Origin: Tateyamaria sp. Alg231-49
GTDB taxonomy: Bacteria > Pseudomonadota > Alphaproteobacteria > Rhodobacterales > Rhodobacteraceae
Reading direction: 5' to 3'
Assembly: GCF_900143535.1 (NCBI RefSeq)
Contig: NZ_FRFA01000002.1
Coordinates: 310,001 to 374,000, forward strand
Length of the DNA stretch: 64,000 bases
Below the pieces are notes generated by a model, which was not told the DNA's origin, did not search any database, and saw only the letters and a program-made list of their open reading frames with translations. Each line of letters starts with the position of its first letter. Positions within the stretch are counted from its first letter, which is position 1. The position numbers and the translations under genes are program-made. This document shows positions 44,803 through 55,147 of the stretch, piece after piece.

Positions 44803-46608
44803 ATGGCTGCATATGATTACGAGACGCATGAATATGACGTCGTGGTCGTGGGTGCCGGTGGTGCCGGACTTCGCGCAACGCTGGGCATGGCCGAACAGGG
44901 ACTGCGTACCGCCTGCGTGACCAAAGTGTTCCCGACCCGCTCGCACACTGTCGCGGCCCAAGGTGGGATCGCTGCGTCGCTGTCCAACATGGGCCCAGAC
45001 AACTGGCAGTGGCACATGTACGACACGGTCAAAGGATCTGACTGGCTCGGCGACACGGACGCGATGGAATATCTGGCGCGCGAAGCCCCCAAGGCGGTTT
45101 ACGAGCTGGAGCATTACGGCGTGCCGTTTTCGCGGACCGAAGAGGGCAAAATCTATCAGCGCCCCTTTGGCGGCCACACCACTGAATTTGGTGAAGGCCC
45201 CCCGGTACAACGCACCTGTGCTGCCGCTGACCGGACTGGCCACGCGATCCTGCACACGCTTTATGGACAAAGCCTCAAGAACAATGCCGAATTCTACATC
45301 GAATACTTCGCCATCGACCTGATCATGTCCGAAGACGGCGTGTGTCAGGGTGTGCTGTGCTGGAAGCTGGACGACGGCACCATGCACCTGTTCGCCGCCA
45401 AAATGGTCGTATTGGCCACCGGTGGCTATGGCCGCGCTTACTTCTCAGCTACTTCTGCCCACACCTGCACGGGCGACGGCGGTGGCATGACGGCACGCGC
45501 CGGTTTGCCCCTGCAAGACATGGAATTCGTGCAGTTCCACCCGACCGGCATCTACGGTGCCGGGTGCCTCATCACCGAAGGGGCACGGGGCGAGGGCGGC
45601 TACCTTACCAACTCCGAAGGCGAGCGGTTCATGGAGCGCTATGCGCCGACCTACAAAGATCTGGCCAGCCGCGATGTGGTGAGCCGATGCATGACGATGG
45701 AAATCCGCGAAGGGCGCGGCGTGGGAGATCAGGGGGATCACATCCACCTGCACCTCAACCATCTGCCCAAAGAAACGCTGGACCTGCGCCTGCCGGGTAT
45801 CTCGGAATCCGCCCGCATCTTCGCAGGTGTAGACCTCACCAAAGAACCGATCCCGGTTCTGCCCACCGTGCACTACAACATGGGCGGCATTCCGACGAAC
45901 TACTGGGGCGAAGTGCTGGCACCAACCAAGGACAAGCCTGACAACATTTCGCCCGGTCTGATGGCTGTAGGTGAGGCGGGCTGTGCGTCCGTTCACGGCG
46001 CGAACCGTCTGGGTTCGAACTCGCTGATCGACCTTGTGGTGTTTGGCCGCGCGGCCGCGATCCGCGCCAAAGAGGTTGTGGATGCAGACGCGCCTGTCCC
46101 AACACCAAACCAGCGCTCGGTCGAGGCTGCGTTCTCGCGCTTTGACGGTTTGCGCTATGCCAAAGGCCATGTGCCAACGGCTGAACTGCGCCTTGAGATG
46201 CAGAAAACCATGCAGGACGACGCTGCTGTTTTCCGCACGGATGAGACACTTGCCGCAGGCGAGGCCAAGATGAAGGACGTCGCAGGCAAGCAGGCTGACC
46301 TCAAGGTCACAGACACCTCGCTGGTCTGGAACTCGGATCTGATGGAGACGCTGGAACTGACGAACCTTATGCCAAACGCGGTGGCAACGATCACAGCTGC
46401 TGCGGCGCGCAAGGAAAGCCGGGGTGCGCACGCGCACGAAGACTATCCAGACCGCGATGACGAGAACTGGCGCAAGCACTCGCTTGTCTGGTTCAAGGGC
46501 AACGAGGCGTCTCTTGGCTTCCGTGGGGTGCACCTAAACCCGCTCACCAGCCACAATGACGGCGGCATCGATCTGAAGAAAATCGCGCCAAAGGCGCGGG
46601 TCTATTAA
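44803..46608 (+). CDS. sdhA: Succinate dehydrogenase flavoprotein subunit
   Basis: A 601-residue subunit with covalent [20 protein letters not shown] is the dinucleotide fold and the FAD-binding His lies in [16 protein letters not shown]. Active-site segments [20 protein letters not shown] and [19 protein letters not shown] are intact. AGGAGGCC before the ATG at 44803 is strong. The gap of 105 bases after sdhD contains nothing else. Confidence 0.97.
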   Translation: MAAYDYETHEYDVVVVGAGGAGLRATLGMAEQGLRTACVTKVFPTRSHTVAAQGGIAASLSNMGPDNWQWHMYDTVKGSDWLGDTDAMEYLAREAPKAVYELEHYGVPFSRTEEGKIYQRPFGGHTTEFGEGPPVQRTCAAADRTGHAILHTLYGQSLKNNAEFYIEYFAIDLIMSEDGVCQGVLCWKLDDGTMHLFAAKMVVLATGGYGRAYFSATSAHTCTGDGGGMTARAGLPLQDMEFVQFHPTGIYGAGCLITEGARGEGGYLTNSEGERFMERYAPTYKDLASRDVVSRCMTMEIREGRGVGDQGDHIHLHLNHLPKETLDLRLPGISESARIFAGVDLTKEPIPVLPTVHYNMGGIPTNYWGEVLAPTKDKPDNISPGLMAVGEAGCASVHGANRLGSNSLIDLVVFGRAAAIRAKEVVDADAPVPTPNQRSVEAAFSRFDGLRYAKGHVPTAELRLEMQKTMQDDAAVFRTDETLAAGEAKMKDVAGKQADLKVTDTSLVWNSDLMETLELTNLMPNAVATITAAAARKESRGAHAHEDYPDRDDENWRKHSLVWFKGNEASLGFRGVHLNPLTSHNDGGIDLKKIAPKARVY

Positions 46609-46614
46609 GCCTTT

Positions 46615-47448
46615 ATGACCCAAGGCCAGACCTCCCCGGACCCGCACACATTGGCCCCCGGCCGTGTGTTGCGCGTCTACGGGATGCGGCGGTCAGGCAA
46701 CCACGCAATCATCGACTGGATGATGCGCAACGCGCCCGAAGCGGCGGGGCTGTTCCTGAATAATTGCAAGCCGAACCGCGATCCCCTCAAAACGGCCAGT
46801 GGTGTCGCAGTGTATAAAGACGGTGTCGAGATTCAGTGTGACCGGGCAAAAGACAAGGTGCGCGCAGCCGGTGAGGCTCCGTTCACCTTGGTCAGCTATG
46901 AAGATCGCATGCCTTCGCCGGCAAGCATTCCACTCTTTAATGCACCGGAAACCAGCGTCATCATATATCGCAGCTTTCTGCACTGGGCGGCATCGCTGCT
47001 GCGTAAAATACAGGGCAATGCGGGCTACGGCCCGCTGGAACGAATGCGGGTAATGATGCAGGCCATGCGGACATATGACGAAATGCTGGGCCGGACGCAG
47101 GACGCGGATGTTGTCTCCGTCTGCTATGACGACTGGATGGGTGACGAAGACTACCGGCGCGCCGCACTTGATCGGCTGGAACTGCCGGGGCGCGACCTCG
47201 ACCTTGGGGCGGTGCAACGCTATGGGGGCGGGTCGTCCTTTCAGGGCAAAAAGACAGAGGCCGCTGACCTCGATACCGGGCAAAGGGCCGCGCAAATGGC
47301 CAGTGATCTCGAATACCAACTTGTTCTATGGACAGCCGCGCGCGACCTTGTGTTCATGGAGCGTCTTGCCAACATTTTCCCTCGGGACGCAAAACGGCTT
47401 TCTGGTTTGCTCGACACTGCAAAAGCTGAGGTAACCTTGCCATCATGA
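46615..47448 (+). CDS. Sulfotransferase-like P-loop protein inside the sdh operon
   Basis: A 277-residue protein with the P-loop GMRRSGNHAII (residues 23-33), the 5'-phosphosulfate-binding type seen in RSGNH-containing sulfotransferases. A later conserved part is VIIYRSFLHWAASLLRKI (like the 3'-phosphate-binding segment). The substrate is unknown. It begins six bases after sdhA and overlaps the next gene by four bases, so is clearly part of the operon. It does not belong to the succinate dehydrogenase pathway, so it may have been inserted here or serve the envelope. Confidence 0.7.
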   Translation: MTQGQTSPDPHTLAPGRVLRVYGMRRSGNHAIIDWMMRNAPEAAGLFLNNCKPNRDPLKTASGVAVYKDGVEIQCDRAKDKVRAAGEAPFTLVSYEDRMPSPASIPLFNAPETSVIIYRSFLHWAASLLRKIQGNAGYGPLERMRVMMQAMRTYDEMLGRTQDADVVSVCYDDWMGDEDYRRAALDRLELPGRDLDLGAVQRYGGGSSFQGKKTEAADLDTGQRAAQMASDLEYQLVLWTAARDLVFMERLANIFPRDAKRLSGLLDTAKAEVTLPS

Positions 47449-47777
47449 TGCGCGCATTGGCCCTGACCGCCCTGATCACACTCACCGCATGCGAAGAGGC
47501 GACGCGCGCCGTCGATGACGCAGCTCGGCGCAGCGCCAAACTGGCGGTGTCCGAAGCCGTCGTGACCCGCTTCCCTGCCGTGCCCAAGGAACTGATCACG
47601 CCATTTACCGACTGTGTGATCGATAACGCCTCGGCAAACGAAATAGGCGCGTTCGCTCGGGATGCGGTGATTGGGGTGACCGAGGAAACGGCGACTCTTG
47701 TGCGCACGGTGCTGGAACGGCCCGAAACTCAGACTTGTGTTGTGCAGGCAGGGGCAAATGTCCTTGGCACAGCGTAA
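47445..47777 (+). CDS. Small lipoprotein in the sdh operon
   Basis: A 110-residue protein starting MMRALALTALITLTAC, with a lipobox at Cys16, then a mature helical part with two more cysteines (TDCVIDN and QTCVVQ) that could form a disulfide. No family identified. It overlaps the sulfotransferase-like gene by ATGA and so is translated with it. A 15-codon frame with a good ribosome binding site (47791-47838) follows but is not called. Confidence 0.65.
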   Translation: MMRALALTALITLTACEEATRAVDDAARRSAKLAVSEAVVTRFPAVPKELITPFTDCVIDNASANEIGAFARDAVIGVTEETATLVRTVLERPETQTCVVQAGANVLGTA

Positions 47778-47854
47778 AAGGAACGACATTATGAATGGGA
47801 CGATTCTGATCAGGGCGCTGCCCAAGACCACTGATTAAAGGACACCTTTCCCTC

Positions 47855-48424
47855 ATGCGTTTGAAAACACTTTTGGCCGTATTGGCCGCGCTGGCACTTT
47901 CAACCACGTTTGCTGCGGCCGATATTCCGCGGTCCGCTGCACAAAAATGCGCTGAGCAAACACGCGCTCCGGGCAACTATTACCTGTCGGATGCGCCGGG
48001 TCTGCCGCATGTTCTGCCAAGCCCGGACGGAACGGTCGATGGGGCCGCACGTATCAACGACTGCCTCAAGGATGCCTACGCCGTCCAATACGGTGCCAGA
48101 CTGGGCGAAGTTTCTCAGGGAGCTTTGGCAGAAACCGGAGGGGTGGACGCAGCACAAAAGTGTAGACAAACGCGCAACGGGCAAGTCGTTGTCGGGACTG
48201 TTCTGACTGCAGGCATTATCGCGGCGATTGGTGAACCCTACACAGCAGCGACCATTGGCGGTTTGATTGGTCTGAGCCAGGGGGTCAAATATTCCAACCA
48301 GGAATATGCTAAGTGCGTGAACGCGGCCGCTCCTCCAGTGAACCCGAACGCTGCGATCTACACGGGATGTAGCCGCCGGAACGGAGTGATGAGCGGTGGC
48401 ACACGGCTGTGTGTGGCACCTTGA
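47855..48424 (+). CDS. Hypothetical exported protein in the sdh operon
   Basis: A 189-residue protein with a signal peptide (MRLKTLLAVLAALALSTTFAAA, cleavage before DIPR). The mature part carries several cysteines (QKCAEQT, NDCLKD, QKCRQT, AKCVNA, TGCSRR, RLCVAP) likely paired as disulfides. One hydrophobic Gly-rich segment (VVVGTVLTAGIIAAIGEPYTAATIGGLIG) could insert in or span a membrane. No family recognised. It lies in the sdh operon between the lipoprotein and sdhB; its co-expression with respiration is inferred. Confidence 0.6.
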   Translation: MRLKTLLAVLAALALSTTFAAADIPRSAAQKCAEQTRAPGNYYLSDAPGLPHVLPSPDGTVDGAARINDCLKDAYAVQYGARLGEVSQGALAETGGVDAAQKCRQTRNGQVVVGTVLTAGIIAAIGEPYTAATIGGLIGLSQGVKYSNQEYAKCVNAAAPPVNPNAAIYTGCSRRNGVMSGGTRLCVAP

Positions 48425-48509
48425 CCAATTGCACTCCGTATCCCCGGTTGGATACAGTTGCATACAACAACTCTAGTGCGCCGATCTTGCCTATCGAAAG
48501 GATCAATAA

Positions 48510-49289
48510 ATGGTTCAGCTGACGCTGCCGAAAAATTCCCGCATGCAGACAGGGAAAACCTGGCCCAAACCCGAAGGCGCGACAAACGTTCGCAAATTCA
48601 GCATCTACCGCTGGAACCCGGATGACGGCAAAAACCCGCAAGTAGACAACTACTTTGTCGACATGGACACCTGCGGGCCGATGATTTTGGACGCGCTGAT
48701 CAAGATCAAGAACGAGATTGACCCAACGCTGACCTTCCGCCGCTCCTGCCGCGAAGGGATTTGTGGGTCCTGCGCGATGAACATCGACGGGATCAACACG
48801 TTGGCGTGCATCTATGGCATGGACGAGATCAAGGGCGACGTCAAAATCTACCCTCTGCCGCACATGCCCGTGGTCAAGGATTTGATTCCGGACCTGACGC
48901 ACTTCTACGCCCAGCACGCATCCATCATGCCGTGGCTGGAGACCAAGACGAACCGCCCGGCAAAAGAGTGGAGGCAGTCCATCGAGGACCGCAAAAAGCT
49001 GGATGGTTTGTATGAATGCGTGATGTGCGCATCCTGCTCAACGTCTTGCCCCAGCTACTGGTGGAACGGCGACCGCTACCTTGGGCCAGCCGCACTGTTG
49101 CACGCATACCGCTGGATCATCGACAGCCGGGATGAAGCAACGGGCGAGCGTCTGGATGACCTCGAAGACCCGTTCAAACTCTACCGCTGCCACACGATCA
49201 TGAACTGCGCCAAGACATGCCCGAAGGGTCTGAACCCTGCTGAGGCCATCGCGAATATCAAGAAAATGATGGTCGAACGCACAGTCTGA
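48510..49289 (+). CDS. sdhB: Succinate dehydrogenase iron-sulfur subunit
   Basis: A 259-residue subunit relaying electrons from FAD to quinone. All three clusters are visible: 2Fe-2S in [15 protein letters not shown], 4Fe-4S in [16 protein letters not shown] and 3Fe-4S in [25 protein letters not shown] lies before the ATG at 48510. A short hairpin (GTATCC / GGATAC, 48438-48455) sits in its leader. Normal length and fully conserved. Confidence 0.97.
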   Translation: MVQLTLPKNSRMQTGKTWPKPEGATNVRKFSIYRWNPDDGKNPQVDNYFVDMDTCGPMILDALIKIKNEIDPTLTFRRSCREGICGSCAMNIDGINTLACIYGMDEIKGDVKIYPLPHMPVVKDLIPDLTHFYAQHASIMPWLETKTNRPAKEWRQSIEDRKKLDGLYECVMCASCSTSCPSYWWNGDRYLGPAALLHAYRWIIDSRDEATGERLDDLEDPFKLYRCHTIMNCAKTCPKGLNPAEAIANIKKMMVERTV

Positions 49290-49311
49290 TCGCACCCAAT
49301 TACCAATCCCG

Positions 49312-49345
49312 AAAACGCCCTGCGCTACCGCGTGGGGCGTTTTTC
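49312..49345 (+). terminator. Terminator of the sdh operon
   Basis: AAAACGCCC pairs with GGGCGTTTT across an inner, partly paired TGCGC / GCGTG helix with loop TACC, followed by TTC and TTTTG. It lies 22 bases after sdhB. Confidence 0.85.
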
Positions 49346-49444
49346 TTTTGAGACTTGCGCAATTTTTTTCCCCATGACGCCTTATTGAAGGCTATGCATC
49401 TTCTTGCGAAGTTGCGGATGCGACAATTGCGGAAGGAAAATACA

Positions 49445-50131
49445 ATGAAAAAACCACTCGCCGAGTTTATCGGCACATTCACACTTGTCTTGCTTGGCTG
49501 CGGTGCAGCCGTCATCGCGGGGGACGCAATCGGGTTCGCGGGCATCAGCTTTGCCTTTGGCCTTGCGCTGATCGGCATGGCGTACGGCATCGGTCCGGTC
49601 TCGGGTTGCCATATCAACCCTGCTGTTACATTGGGCGTTGTCGCATCCGGTCGGATGAGCGTAGGCGACGCGATCCCCTACATCATCGCGCAGGTCGCAG
49701 GTGGTATTGCCGGTGCTTTGGTCCTTATGATCATCGCAAGCGGGCAGGCAGATTACTCGGTTGCAACCAATGGGCTGGGGCAAAACGGATGGGGGCCAGG
49801 GGTCTTCAACGAATACTCCATGGCGGCCGCATTCATCTTTGAGGTGGTAGCAACCTTTCTCTTTGTGGTCGTGATCCTTGGGGCCACAGGCTCTAACGCA
49901 CCTGCTGCAATGGCTGGCCTCGTAATTGGTCTCGCGCTTGTTGTGATCCACCTTGTGGGCATCAGCGTCACCGGCGTTTCGGTGAACCCGGCACGCTCCA
50001 TTGGGCCTGCCCTGTTTGTCGGCGGCACTGCGATCGCGCAGCTGTGGCTGTTCATTGTGGCGCCCATCATTGGCGGCGTTGCCGCGGGTATTCTTTTCAA
50101 ATCAGGCTTGCTCGATCCCGACGACGCCTGA
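49445..50131 (+). CDS. aqpZ: Aquaporin Z-type water channel
   Basis: A 228-residue inner-membrane channel with six helices and both NPA loops (CHINPAVTLG and SVNPARSIGPAL). The short, AqpZ-like N-terminus KKPLAEFIGTFTLVLLGCGAAVIAG and the absence of the glycerol-facilitator extra residues favour water over glycerol. The frame is open to 49355; the ATG at 49445 with AGGA upstream begins the conserved part. It has its own terminator. Confidence 0.9.
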   Translation: MKKPLAEFIGTFTLVLLGCGAAVIAGDAIGFAGISFAFGLALIGMAYGIGPVSGCHINPAVTLGVVASGRMSVGDAIPYIIAQVAGGIAGALVLMIIASGQADYSVATNGLGQNGWGPGVFNEYSMAAAFIFEVVATFLFVVVILGATGSNAPAAMAGLVIGLALVVIHLVGISVTGVSVNPARSIGPALFVGGTAIAQLWLFIVAPIIGGVAAGILFKSGLLDPDDA

Positions 50132-50151
50132 TCTGCGGAACAACTAACTGG

Positions 50152-50181
50152 AAAAGGCCGCCCGTCATGGGCGGCCTTTTT
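50152..50181 (+). terminator. Terminator of aqpZ
   Basis: AAAAGGCCGCCC and its perfect complement with loop GTCAT form a 12-bp stem ending in TTTTT. It lies 20 bases after the aqpZ stop. Confidence 0.92.
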
Positions 50182-50249
50182 CGTTGCGACATCAATGGCA
50201 TTCGCCGCCCGGTTCCGTATGATCAGCGCCAGGTAGCGAAAGAGAGTTC

Positions 50250-51092
50250 ATGACCCAACCGACAGACGCCGACGCCCGCCGCGCAATTGCGCCCGTGATC
50301 TGCTATCCGCCCGACACGCTGCCTGCGCCGGACATGGCGCTCTACGGTAAGGCGCGCGAAACCATGACCAAAGTGGATGAGGTCATCGCGCAACCACGCG
50401 AGGCTGCCTGCTTTGAAGTGCCGGCGGGTCACATCTTTCGCATCTCCTCGGTCGAGGGACCTCAGGTAGGTGATCTGAATCTGTGGAACGCAAATGATCT
50501 TTCCGAGCGGTTTTATTCCGGCAAAACCCGTGCCTTGCATGGCACCCACATCACAACAGGTGAGCGGATGTGGTCCACGTTCCCCGCTCTGCGTCCCATG
50601 GCCACGATCATTCATGACACGCTTGGCTGGTACGGGATCGATCAATACGGCGGTTCGGTGCACGACGTGATCGGCACGCGTTGCGACCCCTACACTGGCA
50701 ATCTGCTGCAAGGCGGGCACTACCACCATTGCTGCCACTCAAACCTGACGCGTGCGCTAGCTGACCACACTGGGATGACGCTGGCCGAAGCAGAACCGCA
50801 TGTGCACGACGTCATGAATGTCTTTATGTGCACGGGTTTCACACGCGACACAGGCCAGTATTTCATGAAGGCCAGCCCGGTGCGCCCCGGCGATCACATA
50901 GACTTTTTCGCAGAGATTGATGTGTTGGGTGCTCTTAGCGCCTGCCCCGGGGGCGATTGCGGATCCGAGCACACGTCAGACGTCGCGCCGTGCCATCCGC
51001 TCAAGATTGAAGTGTTTGCCCCGGCCCCGGGTGCGCTTGATGGCTGGTCTGGTCCGTTGCCAAATGGCTATGACCGAAGCCACGGGCGTTGA
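50250..51092 (+). CDS. DUF1989 (urea carboxylase-associated) family protein
   Basis: A 280-residue cytoplasmic protein. Conserved blocks are ITTGERMWSTFPALRPMATIIHDTLGWYG and NLTRALADHTGM, with the Cys-rich GGHYHHCCHSN and the ACPGGDC motif that may bind a metal. Members lie near urea carboxylase or amidolyase genes elsewhere; none is near here. Role unknown. GAAAGAGAG lies before the ATG, 68 bases past the aqpZ terminator. Confidence 0.85.
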   Translation: MTQPTDADARRAIAPVICYPPDTLPAPDMALYGKARETMTKVDEVIAQPREAACFEVPAGHIFRISSVEGPQVGDLNLWNANDLSERFYSGKTRALHGTHITTGERMWSTFPALRPMATIIHDTLGWYGIDQYGGSVHDVIGTRCDPYTGNLLQGGHYHHCCHSNLTRALADHTGMTLAEAEPHVHDVMNVFMCTGFTRDTGQYFMKASPVRPGDHIDFFAEIDVLGALSACPGGDCGSEHTSDVAPCHPLKIEVFAPAPGALDGWSGPLPNGYDRSHGR

Positions 51093-51330
51093 GGAAGCAG
51101 AGGTCTATCTGAAACACTCTGCCAAAGGCCCCGGAAACCGGCTCGGCGCGCAACCGCTGCATTAACAGGGCCTTATTGCGTTTCGCGCACATCCTGACGG
51201 CATGTGGCGGTCAAAATTAGTAGAACCCTACCGGGCCGTGTGGCCATAGCTGCACGCCCTAAGTACGGGGTGTGGCAAGCCAAAATTAGGCTTAGCTGGG
51301 TGAATTGGCGTATTTTTCAGGAGTACCAGG

Positions 51331-52035
51331 TCAGGAAAACGCCGCTTCCAGCGCAATCTCCACCATGTCACCAAAGCTCTTTTCACGATCCTCGCTAGGC
51401 AATGCCTCACCGGTCTGCAGATGGTCGCTCACAGTCAGCACAGCCAAGGCGCGCCGGCCATGACGCGCAGCGAGAGTGTAGAGTTCCGCCGCCTCCATCT
51501 CGACCCCCAGAATGCCATGGCGCACCATTTGTTCGTCAAGATCGGGGCGTTCTGCGTAAAACACATCAGAGGAATAGATCCCACCGACATGGGTTGTGGA
51601 CCCTTTGGTTTCTGCTGCCTTAACGGCTGCACTCAGCAATCCGTAGTCGGCACAGGGGGCATAATTCAGTTCGCGAAAAATGCCGGAGGACGGGGACGTA
51701 ATTGTGCTGGCTGTCATTGCGATAATCACATCGCGGATGCCGACATGGGATTGCATGCCCCCACAAGACCCGATCCGTATCAGAGTCTGCGCGTTGTAGT
51801 CGGTGATCAATTCGTTGGCGTAGATCGACAGGGATGGCATGCCCATACCCGAACCCTGAATGGTGACGCGATTGCCCTTCCACGTCCCGGTAAAGCCCAG
51901 CATGCCCCGGACTTCATTGACCAACTCTGCACCGTCCAGAAACGTCTCCGCTGCCCATCGGGCGCGATATGGGTCGCCCGGCATCAAAACGGTTGGGGCA
52001 ATCTGGTCTGGCTTCGCGCCGATATGCACTGTCAT
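51331..52035 (-). CDS. deoD: Purine-nucleoside phosphorylase (DeoD type)
   Basis: A 234-residue hexameric-type phosphorylase that splits purine nucleosides with phosphate. Start [22 protein letters not shown] and [18 protein letters not shown] (phosphate and nucleoside site) are typical; the purine-binding Asp lies in TVSDHL. The frame is open to 52116, but the ATG at 52035, which fits the family start, has GGAAAACCC upstream. A gap of 238 bases (51093-51330) toward DUF1989 holds no gene I can support. Confidence 0.95.
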   Translation of the reverse strand: MTVHIGAKPDQIAPTVLMPGDPYRARWAAETFLDGAELVNEVRGMLGFTGTWKGNRVTIQGSGMGMPSLSIYANELITDYNAQTLIRIGSCGGMQSHVGIRDVIIAMTASTITSPSSGIFRELNYAPCADYGLLSAAVKAAETKGSTTHVGGIYSSDVFYAERPDLDEQMVRHGILGVEMEAAELYTLAARHGRRALAVLTVSDHLQTGEALPSEDREKSFGDMVEIALEAAFS

Positions 52036-52124
52036 GGGTTTTCCAATCCAAAGATGACTCGCCCAAAGACTAGCGCAAAACATATCGGCGATACGAGGGG
52101 GACCTCGCATCGCCAAACATCTGT

Positions 52125-52448
52125 TCAGATCAGCAGATCGTCAGCGCTTTTGCCGCCAGACACGGCAGCTTTGAACCAATTGGGCTGGCGCCCTTTGCCA
52201 GTCCAGGTTTGCGTCGGGTTTTCTGGATTGAGATATTTGGCTTCGGCCTTTGAGCCTTTGCCTGCACCTTTTCCGGCGCGTTTGCCTGTCAATTCTTCAA
52301 GGGAGAAGCCGAATTCAGCGGCCGCTTTCTGGGCAGCAGAAAGCGCGTCCTGTTTCTCTTTCTTGCGCAAATCAACAATGGCTTTGTCGACATCGTTGCG
52401 CAGTGCTTCCAACTCGCTACGGTTCATTTTTTCGAGTTTTACGGCCAT
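52125..52448 (-). CDS. H-NS family nucleoid-associated protein (HvrA/Spb type)
   Basis: A 107-residue DNA-binding protein. The N-terminal coiled-coil dimerisation segment ([32 protein letters not shown]) precedes a Lys/Gly linker and the C-terminal DNA-binding motif [20 protein letters not shown]. Such proteins silence AT-rich DNA and, as HvrA in Rhodobacter, regulate photosynthesis and nitrogen genes. GGAG lies 7 bases before the ATG at 52448. It is followed, after 89 bases, by deoD. Confidence 0.92.
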   Translation of the reverse strand: MAVKLEKMNRSELEALRNDVDKAIVDLRKKEKQDALSAAQKAAAEFGFSLEELTGKRAGKGAGKGSKAEAKYLNPENPTQTWTGKGRQPNWFKAAVSGGKSADDLLI

Positions 52449-52642
52449 GCTTCTTCTCCGAAAAATTTTCAATATCACTTCGTATTTGCGATTTTTTTCG
52501 GAAATTCAATGGGCCGGATGATCCAATTTGTGTCAGCGGCGGGCGATTGCTCGTTTGCCGTGATTTGTTCGACCACCGGTGGAAAAGCTTTGCGTTGATT
52601 GCAAAAATATGCAGCGTCACGTGTTGAATTGGGACAAAACGG

Positions 52643-54604
52643 CTATTCAGCAGCCACCGAACGCGGGTCCGCCAGAGTCACGATATCGGCCATGATAGTA
52701 TTCAGCTCAAAGTCCTTGGGCGTATAGACGCGTGCCACGCCCAAAGCGCGCAACCGTGCGGCGTCGTCATCTGGAATTATGCCTCCGACGATTACAGGTA
52801 CATGGTCGAGCCCTTCTGCCCGCATGCGCTGCATCAAATCCTCAACCAGCGGGATGTGACTGCCCGACAAGATCGACAAACCGACCACATGCGCTTCGTC
52901 TGTGCGGGCGGCCGCCACAATTTCCTCTGGGGTCAGGCGGATTCCTTCATATGCGATGTCCATACCGCAATCCCGGGCCCGCACGGCGATCTGTTCTGCG
53001 CCGTTCGAGTGCCCGTCAAGGCCAGGTTTTCCAACGAGAAACTTTAGCCTTCGCCCCAACCGATCGCTGACCATATCGACGTCAGCGCGCAATTCATCGA
53101 GTCCTTCTGTCATGTTAGACGGCGATGCAGACACGCCCGTAGGGCCACGATACTCACCATGAACAGCGCGCATCTGTGCGGCCCATTCGCCAGTGGTCAC
53201 ACCAACGCGCGCACAGGCGATTGAGGCGGGCATGGCGTTCTCGCCGTTCGCCGCCGCTTGGCGCAAATCGGCAAGCGCTTGCGTGACGGCAACGCTGTCT
53301 CGTTCCTGCCGCCATGCCTCAAGCCGGTCAATCTGTTCCTGCTCAACAGCAGGGTCCACAACCATGATCCCGCCATCGCCGGTCATAAGCGGAGATGGTT
53401 CGCCAGCCTGATACTTGTTCACGCCAACAACAACGGTTTCCCCGCGCTCAATTCGACCCAATCGTTCCGCGTTCGATCCGACCAATTGCGCCTTCATGTA
53501 ATCAATGGCTGCAATCGCGCCACCCATGGCATCCAGTTGTGCCAATTCCTGGCGCGCACCTTCTTTAAGGGCTTCGACCTTTGAATCCACCGCAGGATTG
53601 CCGTCAAATAAATCGTCAAATTCCAGAAGGTCCGTTTCAAAAGCCATGATCTGCTGCATGCGCATAGACCATTGCTGATCCCACGGGCGAGGCAGGCCAA
53701 GCGCTTCGTTCCATGCGGGCAATTGCACAGCTCGCGCGCGCGCCTTTTTCGACAACGTCACGGCCAGCATTTCAATGAGAATACGGTAGACGTTGTTTTC
53801 GGGCTGCTGTTCGGTCAATCCCAGCGAATTGACCTGTACCCCATAGCGGAAACGGCGGTATTTCGGATCAGTCACGCCATAGCGCGTCTCGCAAATCTCG
53901 TCCCACAAATCCACAAAAGCCCGCATTTTGCACATTTCAGTGACGAACCGGATCCCAGCATTCACAAAGAATGAAATGCGGCCCACGACGGCGGGAAAGT
54001 CTTCAGGCGTAATGCGGGGTTTCAATGCGTCAAGCACTGCGGTTGCTGTCGCCAGCGCAAATGCAAGCTCTTGTTCGGGTGTCGCGCCAGCCTCTTGCAG
54101 GTGGTAAGAACACACGTTCATCGGGTTCCACTTAGGCACATTGGTATAACAATACTCGGCCACGTCGGCGATCATCTTGAGGCTTGGCGCAGGTGGGCAG
54201 ATGTAGGTGCCACGGCTAAGGTATTCCTTGATCAAGTCGTTCTGAACGGTGCCTTGCAGGGCCGACACATCCGCGCCCTGTTCTTCGGCAACAGCGATGT
54301 ACAACGCCAGCAACCACGGGGCTGTGGCGTTGATCGTCATCGACGTGTTCATCTTTTCCAAAGGGATATCCGAGAACAGTGTACGCATATCGCCGAGATG
54401 GGACACCGGGACGCCAACTTTGCCCACTTCTCCGCGCGCCAGCACGTGATCGCTGTCATAGCCAGTTTGCGTCGGCAGATCGAAGGCGACAGAGAGCCCT
54501 GTCTGACCCTTGGCCAGATTTGACCGATAAAGCGCGTTTGACGCCGCAGCGGTTGAATGGCCTGCATAGGTCCGGATGAGCCAGGGGCGATCTTTTTGGG
54601 TCAT
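52643..54604 (-). CDS. ecm: Ethylmalonyl-CoA mutase
   Basis: A 653-residue coenzyme-B12 mutase that converts ethylmalonyl-CoA to methylsuccinyl-CoA. Start TQKDRPWLIRTYAGHSTAAASN and DLPTQTGYDSDHVLARGEVGKVGV match the mutase family. Cobalamin is held by the C-terminal DxHxxG motif in LDGHSNGAEQIA. Its 650-residue single-chain form without a small subunit and the presence of Ccr nearby favour Ecm over methylmalonyl-CoA mutase. The ATG at 54604 with GGAG upstream is the start; the frame runs to 54631. Confidence 0.92.
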   Translation of the reverse strand: MTQKDRPWLIRTYAGHSTAAASNALYRSNLAKGQTGLSVAFDLPTQTGYDSDHVLARGEVGKVGVPVSHLGDMRTLFSDIPLEKMNTSMTINATAPWLLALYIAVAEEQGADVSALQGTVQNDLIKEYLSRGTYICPPAPSLKMIADVAEYCYTNVPKWNPMNVCSYHLQEAGATPEQELAFALATATAVLDALKPRITPEDFPAVVGRISFFVNAGIRFVTEMCKMRAFVDLWDEICETRYGVTDPKYRRFRYGVQVNSLGLTEQQPENNVYRILIEMLAVTLSKKARARAVQLPAWNEALGLPRPWDQQWSMRMQQIMAFETDLLEFDDLFDGNPAVDSKVEALKEGARQELAQLDAMGGAIAAIDYMKAQLVGSNAERLGRIERGETVVVGVNKYQAGEPSPLMTGDGGIMVVDPAVEQEQIDRLEAWRQERDSVAVTQALADLRQAAANGENAMPASIACARVGVTTGEWAAQMRAVHGEYRGPTGVSASPSNMTEGLDELRADVDMVSDRLGRRLKFLVGKPGLDGHSNGAEQIAVRARDCGMDIAYEGIRLTPEEIVAAARTDEAHVVGLSILSGSHIPLVEDLMQRMRAEGLDHVPVIVGGIIPDDDAARLRALGVARVYTPKDFELNTIMADIVTLADPRSVAAE

Positions 54605-54675
54605 GGCGATCTCCGTGAATCGGGTCAGCAATAAAATTACGTTTTTTGGGGTTTAAGGGAAATATTCTGGCGTTG

Positions 54676-55071
54676 TCAATTCGCTGCGTCGCGGCATTTT
54701 TTGCGTCGCGGCAAAAGGGCGACAACCAGCATGGCCCAGCCGAGCACACCAACACTATGGGCAGACAGGGTTGCAGGACCGCGAAAGGTCAGCAACGCGA
54801 TAAGTTCCTCGGGGCGTGGGGGGGCGCCGATTACGGATTGAGCAGGCAAGCCATCAAAGACAAGACGGTAGTAGGCATAATACCCCTGAGGCGAGGCCCA
54901 GACAAAGCAGATGAATAACACGAACCAGATTGGTGGGCGCAGCAGAAGTGGACGCAACACCGTCATGACGCGTGTGATCCCCAAAGAGGCGAGGGCAAAG
55001 GCGATCGACACAAAGACCAGTCCCACCTGTCCCCAAACCGTCAGGGTGAGAAATGAGTCACCTTCATACAT
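54676..55071 (-). CDS. Hypothetical four-helix membrane protein
   Basis: A 131-residue integral membrane protein with helices near residues 10-32 (TVWGQVGLVFVSIAFALASL), 47-65, 85-95 and 107-122, and a basic C-terminus (LLPRRKKCRDAAN). Family not recognised. It lies 71 bases upstream of the ecm start on the same strand and could be co-transcribed with it. It diverges from the acyltransferase gene. Confidence 0.65.
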   Translation of the reverse strand: MYEGDSFLTLTVWGQVGLVFVSIAFALASLGITRVMTVLRPLLLRPPIWFVLFICFVWASPQGYYAYYRLVFDGLPAQSVIGAPPRPEELIALLTFRGPATLSAHSVGVLGWAMLVVALLPRRKKCRDAAN

Positions 55072-55147
55072 CTGAGAGGCCCTTGATGGGCGGATGCGCC
55101 AAGTTTCTCATTTACCCCGGCCCACGCGTTTGCGAATGTGCCGCGCA

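Noticed and set aside
47791-47838. 15-codon frame with a good ribosome binding site after the sdh lipoprotein
   Set aside because: Could be a leader peptide, but too short to judge without conservation.
50917-51165. 82-codon frame overlapping the DUF1989 end
   Set aside because: Opposed by the strong in-frame DUF1989 gene; no domain.
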